Shown: positions 7,729 to 17,463, counted from the first letter of the stretch. The stretch is 34,488 bases of DNA from Desulfocapsa sp. (GCA_029934815.1 JAOZLM010000002.1:1-34488), one strand, 5' to 3'. Numbers and translations are program-made. Notes: a model not told the origin generated them from the sequence alone.

Positions 7729-8136
7729 TTATGGTGCCAACAACAACACCTTGGTCTGGCTCGGGATTATCCTCATCCCGGGGACATTCGTACCGTTTTG
7801 CAAGCTCGGACTTGTAAGCCTTGTAGCAGGTTTTCCCTGGAAAAGAACAGTAAAAGCACCTGCCAGGTGCCGGGATGGTCCCATAACTCGTCCAGATGCG
7901 ACTCCCAGAGATATTCCAGCATTATCGCCATTGGTTAATGGCGTTACTGTCCCCATATTGTGAGCCGGCATTCCCATTATAAGGATTTTCATGCATGCCG
8001 TTCCCGGGTTTGCCGTGGGGCCCATTGCTATATTTGGGTATGGAATAGGGACCGGTGCGGGTGCTGGTGGCGCTGGAGTCAGGCAAACATCTGGAAAAGC
8101 AAGATCCTGACCCATCATTTGAGTATTTGCAAACAT
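7729..8136 (-). CDS. PAAR-like DUF4150 spike-tip protein
   Basis: A 135-aa protein starting MFANTQMMGQDLAFPDVCLT with the Pro-rich stretch PAPVPIPYPN, typical of the DUF4150 (PAAR-like) family. Such proteins cap the VgrG trimer and carry or tether cargo. Here the whole protein is the PAAR-like fold, with no C-terminal toxin extension. The start has a strong AGGAGG site 6 nt upstream. It lies 12 nt after the DUF3540 gene and 7 nt before the FHA-transglycosylase gene. DUF4150, DUF3540 and DUF2169 genes commonly occur together next to vgrG, which supports a role in loading the spike. Confidence 0.88.
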   Translation of the reverse strand: MFANTQMMGQDLAFPDVCLTPAPPAPAPVPIPYPNIAMGPTANPGTACMKILIMGMPAHNMGTVTPLTNGDNAGISLGVASGRVMGPSRHLAGAFTVLFQGKPATRLTSPSLQNGTNVPGMRIIPSQTKVLLLAP

Positions 8137-8148
8137 TTGATGCCTCCT

Positions 8149-8799
8149 TTATCCCATATGGATTCGTTCACCGTTAATCTTCACATCTTCTTCCGCTGTG
8201 AGCATGGAATATTTCCCACGAATTGTCAGAAGAGTGTCGGCGGAATAATCCAGTCGATTTGCCTTTAATTGATCGGTTCCTTCTACTTCCCGATAAGAAC
8301 GCTTAACCTTCTGTTTGAAACGATCAAAAAGAGATTCAAAAGTACCTCCCAGTACTTTTGTTTTTGCTATTTCACTCAGTAAATGAGTCGCAATAACTTT
8401 CAATCTGCTGATATTTATTTTTCCATGATCAGCAACAAACTGCATTTCTGAAGCTGTAAGATCGAGTTTTCGGGCAGTCATGATTCCTACGCCTGTTTTA
8501 GCGATGATTTGGATTTTACCATCTTTGCAGAGGAAATCTGTATCACCTTCAAATATCACTTTGTTTTTCTTTCCATTTTTTTCAAGAACGGCAAGAATGT
8601 AGCATTCTCCTTCCGGATCAGTAATGAGAAGTACTTTATCCGTTATATCCGGGTATTGGAGACAGCTTGCCGCTTTTTTTGCAGTGTATCGTGTCTCTTG
8701 GGTCCTGACGATAAATTGCCCCTGATTAACATGTTCAATATATCCAAATTCTTGAAAAACAGGGTGTCCCTGGTCTTTATTAGCTAGTGCATTTAACAT
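8149..8799 (-). CDS. DUF3540 family T6SS accessory protein
   Basis: A 216-aa protein resembling the DUF3540 family that accompanies DUF2169 and DUF4150 genes in T6SS islands. The N-terminal part (about 15-75) is strand-rich (QFIVRTQETRYTAKKAASCL, then DKVLLITDPEGECYILAVL) and could be an OB-like fold. The middle has repeating short strands (DFLCKDGKIQIIAKTG, IMTARKLDLTASEMQFVAD) reminiscent of the beta-helical tips of VgrG-type spikes. The C-terminus ends YSMLTAEEDVKINGERIHMG. There is no signal peptide or membrane helix. The start has a GAGGGT site. Its molecular role is not established; assembly of the spike-cargo complex is the likely context. Confidence 0.8.
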   Translation of the reverse strand: MLNALANKDQGHPVFQEFGYIEHVNQGQFIVRTQETRYTAKKAASCLQYPDITDKVLLITDPEGECYILAVLEKNGKKNKVIFEGDTDFLCKDGKIQIIAKTGVGIMTARKLDLTASEMQFVADHGKINISRLKVIATHLLSEIAKTKVLGGTFESLFDRFKQKVKRSYREVEGTDQLKANRLDYSADTLLTIRGKYSMLTAEEDVKINGERIHMG

Positions 8800-8868
8800 G
8801 TTACAACCCTCTGTTAAAAGAATTCTTATTCATGCGTAAATCCTTTTCGGACAGCATGGTAATCGTTG

Positions 8869-9924
8869 TTAAAGTATTGGCTGCCACTGTTCAGCAGCTG
8901 CCTGTTCCGGATCTGTATCAAGCGCTTTTTCTTTATTGGATCCTGTCCAAATAGTATGCTCAGTTTTACACTGATGTAATTTTGTCCTGGTCAAGTTGGC
9001 ATAACTCATATCCGCAGTGGAAATATCTGAATGAGAAAAATCGCAATAAGTGAGATTAGCATGGGAAAAACGGGCACTGGAGCAGTCTGCTTTACACATA
9101 ATCGAGGATTCAAGGTTTGCTTTTGTAAAATCACATCCATTCAGCGTAGCACCATCAAAACAACTCTGGGTAAGAATCGCAGATCCCAAACTTGCATTAC
9201 TCAAGTTAGCTTCCATAAAAATAGATAATGGGCCAACTATCTTTTCAAGATTGGCACCGGAAAGATTTGATCCCATAAAGTTGGTTTGGCTGAGATCGGT
9301 TCCCTGTAAATTGGCCAGAGTAAGATTAGAATCTTTTAACATGGCCATGGAGAGCTGTACGTCACGTAAATCTTTGCCAGACAGATCTGTTTCCTGCAGA
9401 AAAGCTAATCTGAAAATACTTCCTGATAGAGCAGCATTTTTAAGACTGGTTTGAAAAAACATTGCTTGTTCGGCATCAATTCGTATTAGTTTTAAATTAT
9501 TACTTTTACAGCCCTGAAAGAAAGCCTGTTTCAAAATACATTCTGTAAAGTCAGCTTCAGAAAGATCGCAATTCATAAGTATCATATCAGAACAATCTGA
9601 ATTGCTAAAGACAGTACTTTTGCAATCGACATCAACAAGTTTACATTGAATAAGCTTCGCCTGGTTTAGATTGGCTCCTGCCATACGGCTCTCATTGATT
9701 ACAGTCAGGTGAAGATTTGCATTACTGAGATCAGCATTGCTGAAATCGACGTCATAGAAAATAGATTCATTCAGAAGTGTGCCACTCAAATTACAGTTTT
9801 TAAAACACACGTCTTCAAAAATTCCACCAGCGAGTTTCGCACCGGATAGATCCTGTCCAGAGAAGTCCTCCTTTTCGATTAACTCACCGGCATTAATGTT
9901 TTCAATAAGTTCAGCACGTGTCAT
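8869..9924 (-). CDS. Pentapeptide-repeat protein
   Basis: A 351-aa protein, almost entirely A(D/N)LXX pentapeptide repeats from about residue 20 to 330 (FSGQDLSGAKLAGG, ADLSNANLHL, ANLTRTKL), predicted to fold as a right-handed quadrilateral beta-helix. I chose the ATG at 9924: it overlaps the stop of the upstream gene (ATGA) and has GGAG 6 nt before it. An ATG at 9936 would add four residues but lacks a good ribosome site. It closely resembles the C-terminal half of the upstream DUF2169 protein, suggesting duplication. It could be a structural adaptor or a secreted cargo; known pentapeptide proteins such as Qnr mimic DNA, but nothing here shows that activity. Confidence 0.85.
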   Translation of the reverse strand: MTRAELIENINAGELIEKEDFSGQDLSGAKLAGGIFEDVCFKNCNLSGTLLNESIFYDVDFSNADLSNANLHLTVINESRMAGANLNQAKLIQCKLVDVDCKSTVFSNSDCSDMILMNCDLSEADFTECILKQAFFQGCKSNNLKLIRIDAEQAMFFQTSLKNAALSGSIFRLAFLQETDLSGKDLRDVQLSMAMLKDSNLTLANLQGTDLSQTNFMGSNLSGANLEKIVGPLSIFMEANLSNASLGSAILTQSCFDGATLNGCDFTKANLESSIMCKADCSSARFSHANLTYCDFSHSDISTADMSYANLTRTKLHQCKTEHTIWTGSNKEKALDTDPEQAAAEQWQPIL

Positions 9925-12509
9925 GAAGAACTCCATTTACTGAGGATGGTCTTCTCAACATTGGCTTGATCCAGCAGGACGGTAGAAAAATCAACCTGCA
10001 TTAGATCAGCACAAAACAAATTTGCTCCGCGTAGATCACAATCCTGCATGATGGCTTTTTGTAAAGAACCTTCCATGAGGTTAATTGAAACCAGTCTGGC
10101 CTGACTAAGGTCTGCCTGCATAAACATGGTCTGTTTTGCAACAGCCTGATAAAAGGTAGATTGGTTGAGCTTACTTTTACTCAGATCCGCTGCCGATAGA
10201 TCAGCTTTGGTAAAGTTGGAATGTTTGAGGCTTGTTTCTCTGAGATTTGCATTTTTAAGGTTCGCCTGAGTAAAATCAGAATTTTCCATTGAGGTTTTCA
10301 TGGCTGTTCTCAGGTTCTCCATATTGGCATTCTTGAAATCTGAGCCATTGGCATTAACCTGTACAAGGACTGCTTCCATGAGCTTGGCGTTGGAGAAGTT
10401 GGCTTTTTGTACGCTGGTATTATAAAAAAATGCCTCGTTCAGGCTACTGTCTGAAAAATCAGCGCCATTAAGTTTGCTCTCAAAAAACATTGCATTGTCA
10501 AGAGTAGCAGAGGAAAAGTGTGTATCCTCAGCAATGCATTCTGTGAAATCAACTGCTTCCATTTGTGCATGTACAAAGGATGCTTCTGTTAAATCCGCCT
10601 GATAAAATACAGCTTTTTTAAGCTGGCAGTCGGAAAAGTCGGCTTTGTTAAGATTTGCTTTTCCAAGATTTGTTTCTGTTAAATTGGCATTGTTTAAGCG
10701 CGCATCTGAAAGATTAGCTCTTGCCAGCATAGTTTTTGAAAGATTTGCATTTGTTAAAATGGTTCCCTGAAGCTTAGCGCCATCAAGAAAACTTTCACTC
10801 AAATCAATTCCAGTAAGATCAAGGCCAGAAAGGTCAACTCCGGGAAGTTCTCGTTTTGTCAGGCTTTTCCCTTCTTTGACTGCTTGAATAACTTTTTTCC
10901 GCATCTCATCCATCGATTCCTGGGAAGGGGCGGGAACAGGATCAAAAAAATGTCCATATTGGATGCTTAACGAATCAAACTCTTTTTCAATTTTATGTAA
11001 TCTGGCTTCTTTTTTAGGATCATCGATGCCGCTATCTCTCATCAGGGAAATCATTTCTTCGGCAGAAAAACTGACTCGTTCACCTTTTTTCGTCTCAGCA
11101 TCTGCAAGGAACTCGTCATAATCATTTCCCATTGAGGAGAACACGTTTCTCAAAGAGTCTTCCAACTCTTTTTCCTGTTTTTTTGCTTCAAGTTCTATTT
11201 TTTCTACCAGGTCGTCTAGCTGATCCAGATTATCCATGTCGATGTCTACAGAAAAATCTTCATTTTTCTTTTTGTAATCATCCGGGTTCAGACCATAATC
11301 TTTAATACTTTCCCAGGCTGCCTCAATTTCACTATCGGACTTTTTCTGAATGTTTTTTTCTAAAATACCATCACCGGAAGCTGATTCACCTTCTTTCAAA
11401 AGTTGGGACATGGCTGATTGAGCCCCATCAGGGATGAGATCTTTCTCGTTCAAGCTCTGAAGGTATCCTTTTTTCTTGTCCAGCCGTGAAGAAAGTGCTT
11501 CCTTGTAATGTGATAGAGGTCTGCTGTCATCGGTCAGCTTTTCATAGGCCACGACTATCTGAGAAAATTCTGAGGCCTGATCATCGGAGACTTCGATTTG
11601 TCCACGGAACAGGACCACTCCACATTCTTTGTGCGGAAAGAGCCAGACCGTATCTGCCTGCATTTTGATTTCATGGAGATCGATTTCTTTATTCTCTCCA
11701 TTATTAATAAAACAGCGTGTTCGTATTCCCGGCAGTCTGGAATTGATGGAACTTTTCTCAGGGTGCATGTTTTTGCAACTGAATGATTCCAGACATGTAA
11801 ATTTTTCTCTTTGCTGTTGATCCAGTGGGGCTGTATTTAAAAAGGCAGGATCAAAATCTTCTGCAAATCCAGGAAAACGTTCATTGAGCCACTTTTCATC
11901 ATAGGTACCGATTTTAGAAAAGCGTTGGGGCCAGGTTTGGTCGTATGGGCCAAAACCAGCAGGGAGCATTTTTTGATCCGGTATGGAAATGGGTTGATCG
12001 GGCAGAGTAATATTAGGAACCGCAATGACGTTTGATTTATACTGCGCAAGATCCTTTACATACCCTTTTCCCAGCGGATTTTCCGGGTAATCAGGTCCGC
12101 CAAAAGAATATTGATAGTTCAGGGATAACTGTGGCAACATCTCAGGATCACTCAGTTTCCATTGTCCCCCTATGCCTTTTATCCAGTGTCGGTCTCCAAA
12201 AACATTAAGTTCCTTTCGCTGATTACCAATCTGTACCTCTACACTTCCCGCATGTGCGGGTTGGTCATTGGGCGGGAAAAAATTTCCGCATACCAGAAAT
12301 TCAGAACCCATTTTGGGCATACCGGTATCGAGCACACCTTCAGTACCAAGCTCTTCAGCCACCATAGGCCACATCTTCAATTCCATTTTCAGTTTCTCTG
12401 GATCATCAAAGGAAAAGAAGGCGATAATTGTACTGACCAGATAATAGCGCTGATTGAGTTCGTAAGTTCTGTACAGGAGGCCAAGATCCAGTGGCTTGAT
12501 AACTTTCAT
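9921..12509 (-). CDS. DUF2169 domain fused to pentapeptide repeats
   Basis: An 862-aa protein. Residues 1 to about 330 match the DUF2169 family (MKVIKPLDLGLLYRTYELNQ at the start, then YQYSFGGPDYPENPLGKGYV and LPAGFGP). DUF2169 proteins are encoded next to VgrG and PAAR genes and are thought to act as adaptors or chaperones for loading cargo onto the spike. Residues 331-550 form a charged, probably helical or coiled-coil linker rich in Glu and Lys. Residues 555 to about 850 are pentapeptide repeats (GVDLSGLDLTGIDLSES, ANLSKTMLARANLSDARL). No Shine-Dalgarno site is obvious. It sits 45 nt after vgrG. The fusion suggests adaptor and cargo, or adaptor and scaffold, in one chain. Confidence 0.88.
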   Translation of the reverse strand: MKVIKPLDLGLLYRTYELNQRYYLVSTIIAFFSFDDPEKLKMELKMWPMVAEELGTEGVLDTGMPKMGSEFLVCGNFFPPNDQPAHAGSVEVQIGNQRKELNVFGDRHWIKGIGGQWKLSDPEMLPQLSLNYQYSFGGPDYPENPLGKGYVKDLAQYKSNVIAVPNITLPDQPISIPDQKMLPAGFGPYDQTWPQRFSKIGTYDEKWLNERFPGFAEDFDPAFLNTAPLDQQQREKFTCLESFSCKNMHPEKSSINSRLPGIRTRCFINNGENKEIDLHEIKMQADTVWLFPHKECGVVLFRGQIEVSDDQASEFSQIVVAYEKLTDDSRPLSHYKEALSSRLDKKKGYLQSLNEKDLIPDGAQSAMSQLLKEGESASGDGILEKNIQKKSDSEIEAAWESIKDYGLNPDDYKKKNEDFSVDIDMDNLDQLDDLVEKIELEAKKQEKELEDSLRNVFSSMGNDYDEFLADAETKKGERVSFSAEEMISLMRDSGIDDPKKEARLHKIEKEFDSLSIQYGHFFDPVPAPSQESMDEMRKKVIQAVKEGKSLTKRELPGVDLSGLDLTGIDLSESFLDGAKLQGTILTNANLSKTMLARANLSDARLNNANLTETNLGKANLNKADFSDCQLKKAVFYQADLTEASFVHAQMEAVDFTECIAEDTHFSSATLDNAMFFESKLNGADFSDSSLNEAFFYNTSVQKANFSNAKLMEAVLVQVNANGSDFKNANMENLRTAMKTSMENSDFTQANLKNANLRETSLKHSNFTKADLSAADLSKSKLNQSTFYQAVAKQTMFMQADLSQARLVSINLMEGSLQKAIMQDCDLRGANLFCADLMQVDFSTVLLDQANVEKTILSKWSSS

Positions 12510-12554
12510 ATCATATTATTTAGCGGTAACAGCATTGTCGCTTACGTTTATTCA

Positions 12555-14765
12555 TTAGATAAAAAGGTGAACCAGTGATTTCTTGACGGCTGGCCCTGAA
12601 GACTCTTGTATATCAGATAAACCGGTTTTTATACATGCAGATTCTTTTACAAGTTTAAGTCCGGCACTGTAACCAATATCTATGGAGAAGCTTGCAAAGT
12701 ATTTAAGACCTGCAGAAATCTCAATGCCTGCCGATGCACTTGCTTCATAGTTTAAGCCGGCATGAGCTGTCATGGAAGTACTTAAGTATCGTGCCATGGT
12801 ATGTCCAACATAAGAGGCTATGCAAACTCCGTCACTATGCCCTGTATGATTGCCCGAGACACTTATAGTTCTGTTTCCAATGACATTATATGTTTCACCG
12901 CCGGTCACATTATGTGTTCTTCCACCAGCGGTGACAATATATTGGTCGCCTCCGGAAATGATCTGTGTTTTTCGGGAGTTTGTTATGTAGTTTTGCTGGC
13001 CATTAGCAACGTACCTGTTTTCCTGGTCTCCGACTCGTACTTCCCGATATTGCATTGCATTTGTTCTTTCCTCACCTATGACATCTAACTTTCTGTTTCC
13101 TGTCACGTATTTCCATTCTTTCCCTTTTATTTTTATCGTTTTATCTTCGCCCACGTCTTCAAATGAACCTTTTTTGCAGACGGTAACTTGTGTACCGTCT
13201 GTAGCTAAATAAACATTACCGGCATTCACGTCACCTAAGGAAATAATAGAATTCTCTGTGGGAGAGGACATGTGGATCTGCTGCCCACCTGCACTATCTT
13301 CTATACGAATCTGATTACCACCGGCAGTACGAATCATTGATTGAGTCTGATTGCCGCCGGTAACTGGGCTGCCGGTTTCGGGATTTGGAACGGTTCCTGA
13401 AATAATAGGGCGATCGGGGTCACCATCGATAAAGGTGAGCAGCACTTCAGTTCCTTTGTGCAGAGGAAAATGCATACCGTAATCAGCACCTGCGTATGGC
13501 TGGGACATTCGCATCCAGCGAGAGGCCTTGCCGTCTGCAGAATCACTTTGATCAAATGGTAGTTTTACTTTATAGCGTCCTTCGTCATCAATTTCTGCAT
13601 ACTCACCGTCCCCACTCGCATCGACTGTGCCGTTAAGTGTTCCTTTGAGTTTAGGCTTTTCCGCTAAACGTTCAGGCCTGAATTGGGTATCAGCCGGTAT
13701 GCAACTGAAATTGTTAAAGTATGATGGCCCCTGACTGTCGTCGGTACTCTCGCCGCCAGCTCCGGTAAGATATGTGGATTGCACCCCTTTATGGGATAGC
13801 TCAATGATTAAATAGCGCTGATTATAGGAGTCCCGATAATGATCGTGTAACTCAAAAACATAGCCAGTCAAAAATGGTGGTACGGTTCCTTCTCCGTAGA
13901 AGAGTGCTTCCCGGCAGAGCAGTTCTTCCGCTCGTATTGTAGCCAAGGCATTTCCCTGTTCCGGGGTTTTGAAATGTTCCCCGTAGATATACACGTTACC
14001 CCGGCCTTCGGGATCTACATCTGCCTCTCCCTTCAGAGATAGGGAAGGTTTTCGGTAGTTATAATCTTTTAAAACAATTTTCTTCGGTAAGAGCTGCTGG
14101 TGGCAGGTGAATTCCCTGACCTGCTCTGTGGTTGATGGTGCGAGAGAGTCTGGCGGGGAATAACGAATAGATTCGCCCGAGGTGATATCCTGGTGGGCTG
14201 TGGAGGCATCGGCAATAACCAGTTTTTCTGCTTCACTACCTTGTTCGAAATAGTAGTAGATTCCCTCCCGTTCCATCCAGCGGGAAATAAAGTTAAAATC
14301 AGATTCATTGTACTGGCAGATATATTCCCAGGGATCGTAACTGCCGGTGAGTTTCATCTCGTAATCATTGGTGGTAAGACCGGTTTGTTTAAGGACTTCT
14401 TCGATAATATCCGGGATGCTTTTATCAAGGAATAACTGATTTTCCAGATATTGATCTGCGATCCACAGGCGGGGAACCAGTATGGCACGAAAGTATACGT
14501 GTCCAGAATACTCGTGCAATTGTTCAAAGCGGGAGAGGATGCCATGAAAAACTCGCAGTTGTTCCCCCTCTTTTTCAACGGTTAATTTTACCGGGTTTTT
14601 TAAAACTTCTTTGAGATCGATATCCGGATCATCAGCATAGAGTGTTATCTCGAATTCATAGAGTTTAGAAATAGCTTCTTTACCTGTGAACTCGGCAACC
14701 GTAAAGGTATCATCTGGTTGCGCTGTTGAAGTAAAACTGAATTTAATACTTTCTTCAGTAGGCAT
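12555..14765 (-). CDS. vgrG: VgrG spike protein (TssI)
   Basis: A 736-aa VgrG. The N-terminal two-thirds is the gp27-like base (FTVAEFTGKEAISKLYEFEI; LIIELSHKG) followed by the gp5-like OB domain (GRYKVKLPFDQ; SRWMRMSQPYAGADYGMHFP; LLTFIDGDPDRPIISGTVPN). A gp5-type beta-helix needle follows (GNRKLDVIGEERT, GGETYNVIGNRTISVSGNHT). The last 90 or so residues are rich in Ala, Gly and Ser (SAGIEISAGLKYFASFSIDI) with no recognised enzyme domain, so it is probably not an evolved VgrG. It has a GGAGG site 10 nt upstream and overlaps the clpV stop by one base (TAATG). It forms the trimeric tip on Hcp and carries the PAAR-like protein. Confidence 0.96.
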   Translation of the reverse strand: MPTEESIKFSFTSTAQPDDTFTVAEFTGKEAISKLYEFEITLYADDPDIDLKEVLKNPVKLTVEKEGEQLRVFHGILSRFEQLHEYSGHVYFRAILVPRLWIADQYLENQLFLDKSIPDIIEEVLKQTGLTTNDYEMKLTGSYDPWEYICQYNESDFNFISRWMEREGIYYYFEQGSEAEKLVIADASTAHQDITSGESIRYSPPDSLAPSTTEQVREFTCHQQLLPKKIVLKDYNYRKPSLSLKGEADVDPEGRGNVYIYGEHFKTPEQGNALATIRAEELLCREALFYGEGTVPPFLTGYVFELHDHYRDSYNQRYLIIELSHKGVQSTYLTGAGGESTDDSQGPSYFNNFSCIPADTQFRPERLAEKPKLKGTLNGTVDASGDGEYAEIDDEGRYKVKLPFDQSDSADGKASRWMRMSQPYAGADYGMHFPLHKGTEVLLTFIDGDPDRPIISGTVPNPETGSPVTGGNQTQSMIRTAGGNQIRIEDSAGGQQIHMSSPTENSIISLGDVNAGNVYLATDGTQVTVCKKGSFEDVGEDKTIKIKGKEWKYVTGNRKLDVIGEERTNAMQYREVRVGDQENRYVANGQQNYITNSRKTQIISGGDQYIVTAGGRTHNVTGGETYNVIGNRTISVSGNHTGHSDGVCIASYVGHTMARYLSTSMTAHAGLNYEASASAGIEISAGLKYFASFSIDIGYSAGLKLVKESACIKTGLSDIQESSGPAVKKSLVHLFI

Positions 14766-17413
14766 TAGTCATTTCCTCCGAATTTTATGGCGAAGTTCCC
14801 CTCCTGATCCATATCAAGGTGAACACTTTCAGGCATTTTTTCTTCACTCATGCAGGTCAGGATTTCTTTGGACATTTGCGGTAGTACAGTACCATTCATA
14901 ATATGATCGATATTTCTGGCACCGGTTTCAACTTCTGTACATCTGGCTGCAATTTGTGTAATGACTTCATCACTGTAGGTGAGTTTCATTTTATGTGTCT
15001 GCTGCATTCGTTTTACCAGCTTATCCATCTTTAATATGACAATATCACTTAAGATATCCTGTGGAAGCGTCATATATGGGACAACGGTCATCCGGGCAAG
15101 AAGTGCGGGTTTGAAGTGGTTGTTCAAAATAGGACGTACGGCCTCCATGATTACTTCCGGAGGCAGTGGTTCATCACCGGTTGTCATTTCAGTTATCACA
15201 TCGGTGGCAAGGTTGGAAGTAAGGAAAATGATGGTATTTTTAAAATCAATTTCCCGGCCTTCGCCGTCCGACAGAGAGCCTTTGTCGAATACCTGGTAGA
15301 AGAGATTCAGCACTTCGAGATTGGCTTTTTCTACTTCATCAAGCAGGACTATGGAGTAGGGGCGTTGACGTACCGCTTCGGTAAGTACACCGCCTTCTCC
15401 ATAGCCAACGTATCCCGGAGGTGACCCAACCAGACGACTCAAGGTGTGACGTTCCTGGAATTCACTCATATTAATGGAAGTGACAAATCGTTCGCCACCA
15501 AGAATTAAATCAGCAAGGGCAAGGGCAGTTTCTGTTTTACCAACACCACTTGGGCCAACGAGCAGGAAGATGCCAAGTGGTTGTGCAGGATCTTTCAGGC
15601 CTGATTTAGCAGCTTTTATAACTTCTGCAATGGCAGAAAGACCATTGTCCTGACCTTTAATCCGCTTTTGCATCGATTCTTCAAGGTTAACAATATTTGA
15701 AGCCTGATCCCGCATAACACTGCCAAGAGGTACGCCTGTCCAGTCAGAAACTACTTTGGAGACGATATCCGGGTCAACTTCTATGCGTACAAGGGCTTCA
15801 TCTTTTTGCAATTCCTCAAATTCGCCTTTCAGCTGGCTGAGTTCTTTTTCCATTTCTGGAATCTTCTCTTTTGCCTCACTGTCTTCCTCATCCGCTTCTT
15901 TGGCTGCAAAGAGTTCTTTTCTTACTTTGATAAGTTTGTTGGCCAGTTCCTGCTCACTTTTCCACTGCGTTATCAGGGCTTCCAGTTGTTCTGCGAGATC
16001 CGTGAGTTCCTGCTCAATTTCAGTTAAACGTTCTTCATCAACCTCAAAACCATGGAGCTTGTCTCGTCCCATGGCTCGTTTTTCCCGCTCAAGTGCCTGA
16101 ACTGTTCGTTCCCGGTCTTCGATAACATCCGGTTTTGCAGTGAGAAGTACCTTGACTCTGGCGGTGCTGGTATCGAGCAGATCAACAGCTTTATCGGGCA
16201 ATTGTCTTCCCGAGATGTAACGGCTTGAAAGCTCTGCCGCTGCGACAACTGCGTCATCCCGAACAATCACACCATGGGCTTCTTCATATTTTTGTTTCAG
16301 CCCGCGCAGGATGAGAATGGCAGTTTCGGTGGAGGGCTCATCAAGTTTGACCAGTTGAAATCTTCTGGCAAGTGCAGGATCTTTTTCGAAATATTTTTTG
16401 TATTCAGACCAGGTGGTGGCGGCAACAGTTCGTAGTTCGCCTCTTGCAAGGGCAGGTTTCAGGAGGTTTGCGGCATCACTCTGTCCTGCTGCTCCCCCTG
16501 CGCCAATGAGGGTATGGGCTTCATCAATAAAGAGAATAATTGGTTTAGGTGATGCTTTTATTTCGTTAATAACTGATTTTAGGCGGTTTTCGAATTCACC
16601 TTTTACCCCTGCTCCTGCCTGCAACAGTCCCATATCCAGACCGAGAATTGAAACATTCTGCAATAGTTCCGGTACATCTCCTTCTGTAATCCGTAAGGCC
16701 AGTCCTTCCACCACGGCGGTTTTACCAACTCCGGCTTCACCAACAACAATGGGATTGTTTTTTCGTCTTCTTGCCAGAATATCAACCATCTGCCGGATTT
16801 CAAGATCCCTGCCAAAGACCGGGTCAATTTCTCCTTCAGCTGCTTTTTCGGTGAAATCAACACAGAATTTTCCAAGAGCAGTTGAGTCTCTGGGGCCTGC
16901 AATTTCTTGATCATCATCAGCTTCACCGGGAGCAGGTTGCTCGGAAGAGGATTGAACGATTCCCCAGAATTCACTCTTCAGTCCATCAAAAGGGATTACG
17001 TCCAGCTGCTCAAGAAATTGTCCTGCTCCAAAGCGGGATGGATTATTAATCAGTGCTAGCAGGAGTGCTCCTGAGCGGAGTTTGGTTTCATCAAGATCAA
17101 CAGATGCAAGTAGCCAGGCTTCCTGGAACCATTCCATTAATAGTGGTGAAAAAACAGGCTTAGCAGCATTGCCCGTGCTGAATTCCTCAAGGGCGGCATC
17201 TATTCCTTTGCTGAATTTTCCGGGATCTAAATCATAATGACGTAAAATGACGGGCAGATCCGAACGATCTTCTTCAAGAAGTTTAGCAAGGAAATGTTCT
17301 AAGGTAACTTCATAATGGGTGCGTGAAACACAGAGGCCGGCTGCAGCTTCAAGGCAGCGGGTACAGAAAGGATTTAAGCGTCCTAAAAGCGATTTGATGT
17401 CAACAGTTAGCAT
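14765..17413 (-). CDS. clpV: ClpV AAA+ ATPase (TssH), sheath recycling
   Basis: An 882-aa Hsp100-type protein that disassembles contracted TssBC sheath. The N-terminal Clp domain (1-150) is followed by AAA-1 with Walker A GEAGVGKT (225-232) and Walker B FIDEAH (295-300). Next is a coiled-coil middle domain rich in Glu/Lys (about 430-545), then AAA-2 with GPSGVGKT (620-627). The stretch QERHTLSRLVGSPPGYVGYG is the usual ClpB/ClpV feature of AAA-2. Length and domain order are normal. The start has GGGAGAG 5 nt upstream. Its stop overlaps the vgrG start, and it follows tssG after an 88-nt gap that holds a small hairpin. Confidence 0.97.
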   Translation of the reverse strand: MLTVDIKSLLGRLNPFCTRCLEAAAGLCVSRTHYEVTLEHFLAKLLEEDRSDLPVILRHYDLDPGKFSKGIDAALEEFSTGNAAKPVFSPLLMEWFQEAWLLASVDLDETKLRSGALLLALINNPSRFGAGQFLEQLDVIPFDGLKSEFWGIVQSSSEQPAPGEADDDQEIAGPRDSTALGKFCVDFTEKAAEGEIDPVFGRDLEIRQMVDILARRRKNNPIVVGEAGVGKTAVVEGLALRITEGDVPELLQNVSILGLDMGLLQAGAGVKGEFENRLKSVINEIKASPKPIILFIDEAHTLIGAGGAAGQSDAANLLKPALARGELRTVAATTWSEYKKYFEKDPALARRFQLVKLDEPSTETAILILRGLKQKYEEAHGVIVRDDAVVAAAELSSRYISGRQLPDKAVDLLDTSTARVKVLLTAKPDVIEDRERTVQALEREKRAMGRDKLHGFEVDEERLTEIEQELTDLAEQLEALITQWKSEQELANKLIKVRKELFAAKEADEEDSEAKEKIPEMEKELSQLKGEFEELQKDEALVRIEVDPDIVSKVVSDWTGVPLGSVMRDQASNIVNLEESMQKRIKGQDNGLSAIAEVIKAAKSGLKDPAQPLGIFLLVGPSGVGKTETALALADLILGGERFVTSINMSEFQERHTLSRLVGSPPGYVGYGEGGVLTEAVRQRPYSIVLLDEVEKANLEVLNLFYQVFDKGSLSDGEGREIDFKNTIIFLTSNLATDVITEMTTGDEPLPPEVIMEAVRPILNNHFKPALLARMTVVPYMTLPQDILSDIVILKMDKLVKRMQQTHKMKLTYSDEVITQIAARCTEVETGARNIDHIMNGTVLPQMSKEILTCMSEEKMPESVHLDMDQEGNFAIKFGGND

Positions 17414-17463
17414 GGTACTCTCCCATTATTGTTAAGTAAATATCGTTTTGTGGCTAAATTGTT

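Noticed and set aside
8869..10800. Repeated short DNA phrases that look like a tandem repeat array
   Set aside because: They are explained by pentapeptide repeats at the protein level. Unit sequences vary and there are no spacers, so this is not a CRISPR or DNA satellite.
12555..12850. Ala/Gly/Ser-rich VgrG C-terminus as a fused toxin
   Set aside because: No enzyme or pore-forming motif is visible. The repeating small residues fit a continued spike structure.
15756..16100. Plus-strand open frame rich in Ser and Phe opposite clpV
   Set aside because: It is antisense to the ClpV coiled-coil region; its composition reflects Glu/Lys codons read backwards, and there is no ribosome site.
16398..16910. 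170-codon plus-strand open frame opposite clpV
   Set aside because: Antisense shadow of the AAA-1 domain, which is strongly conserved on the minus strand.
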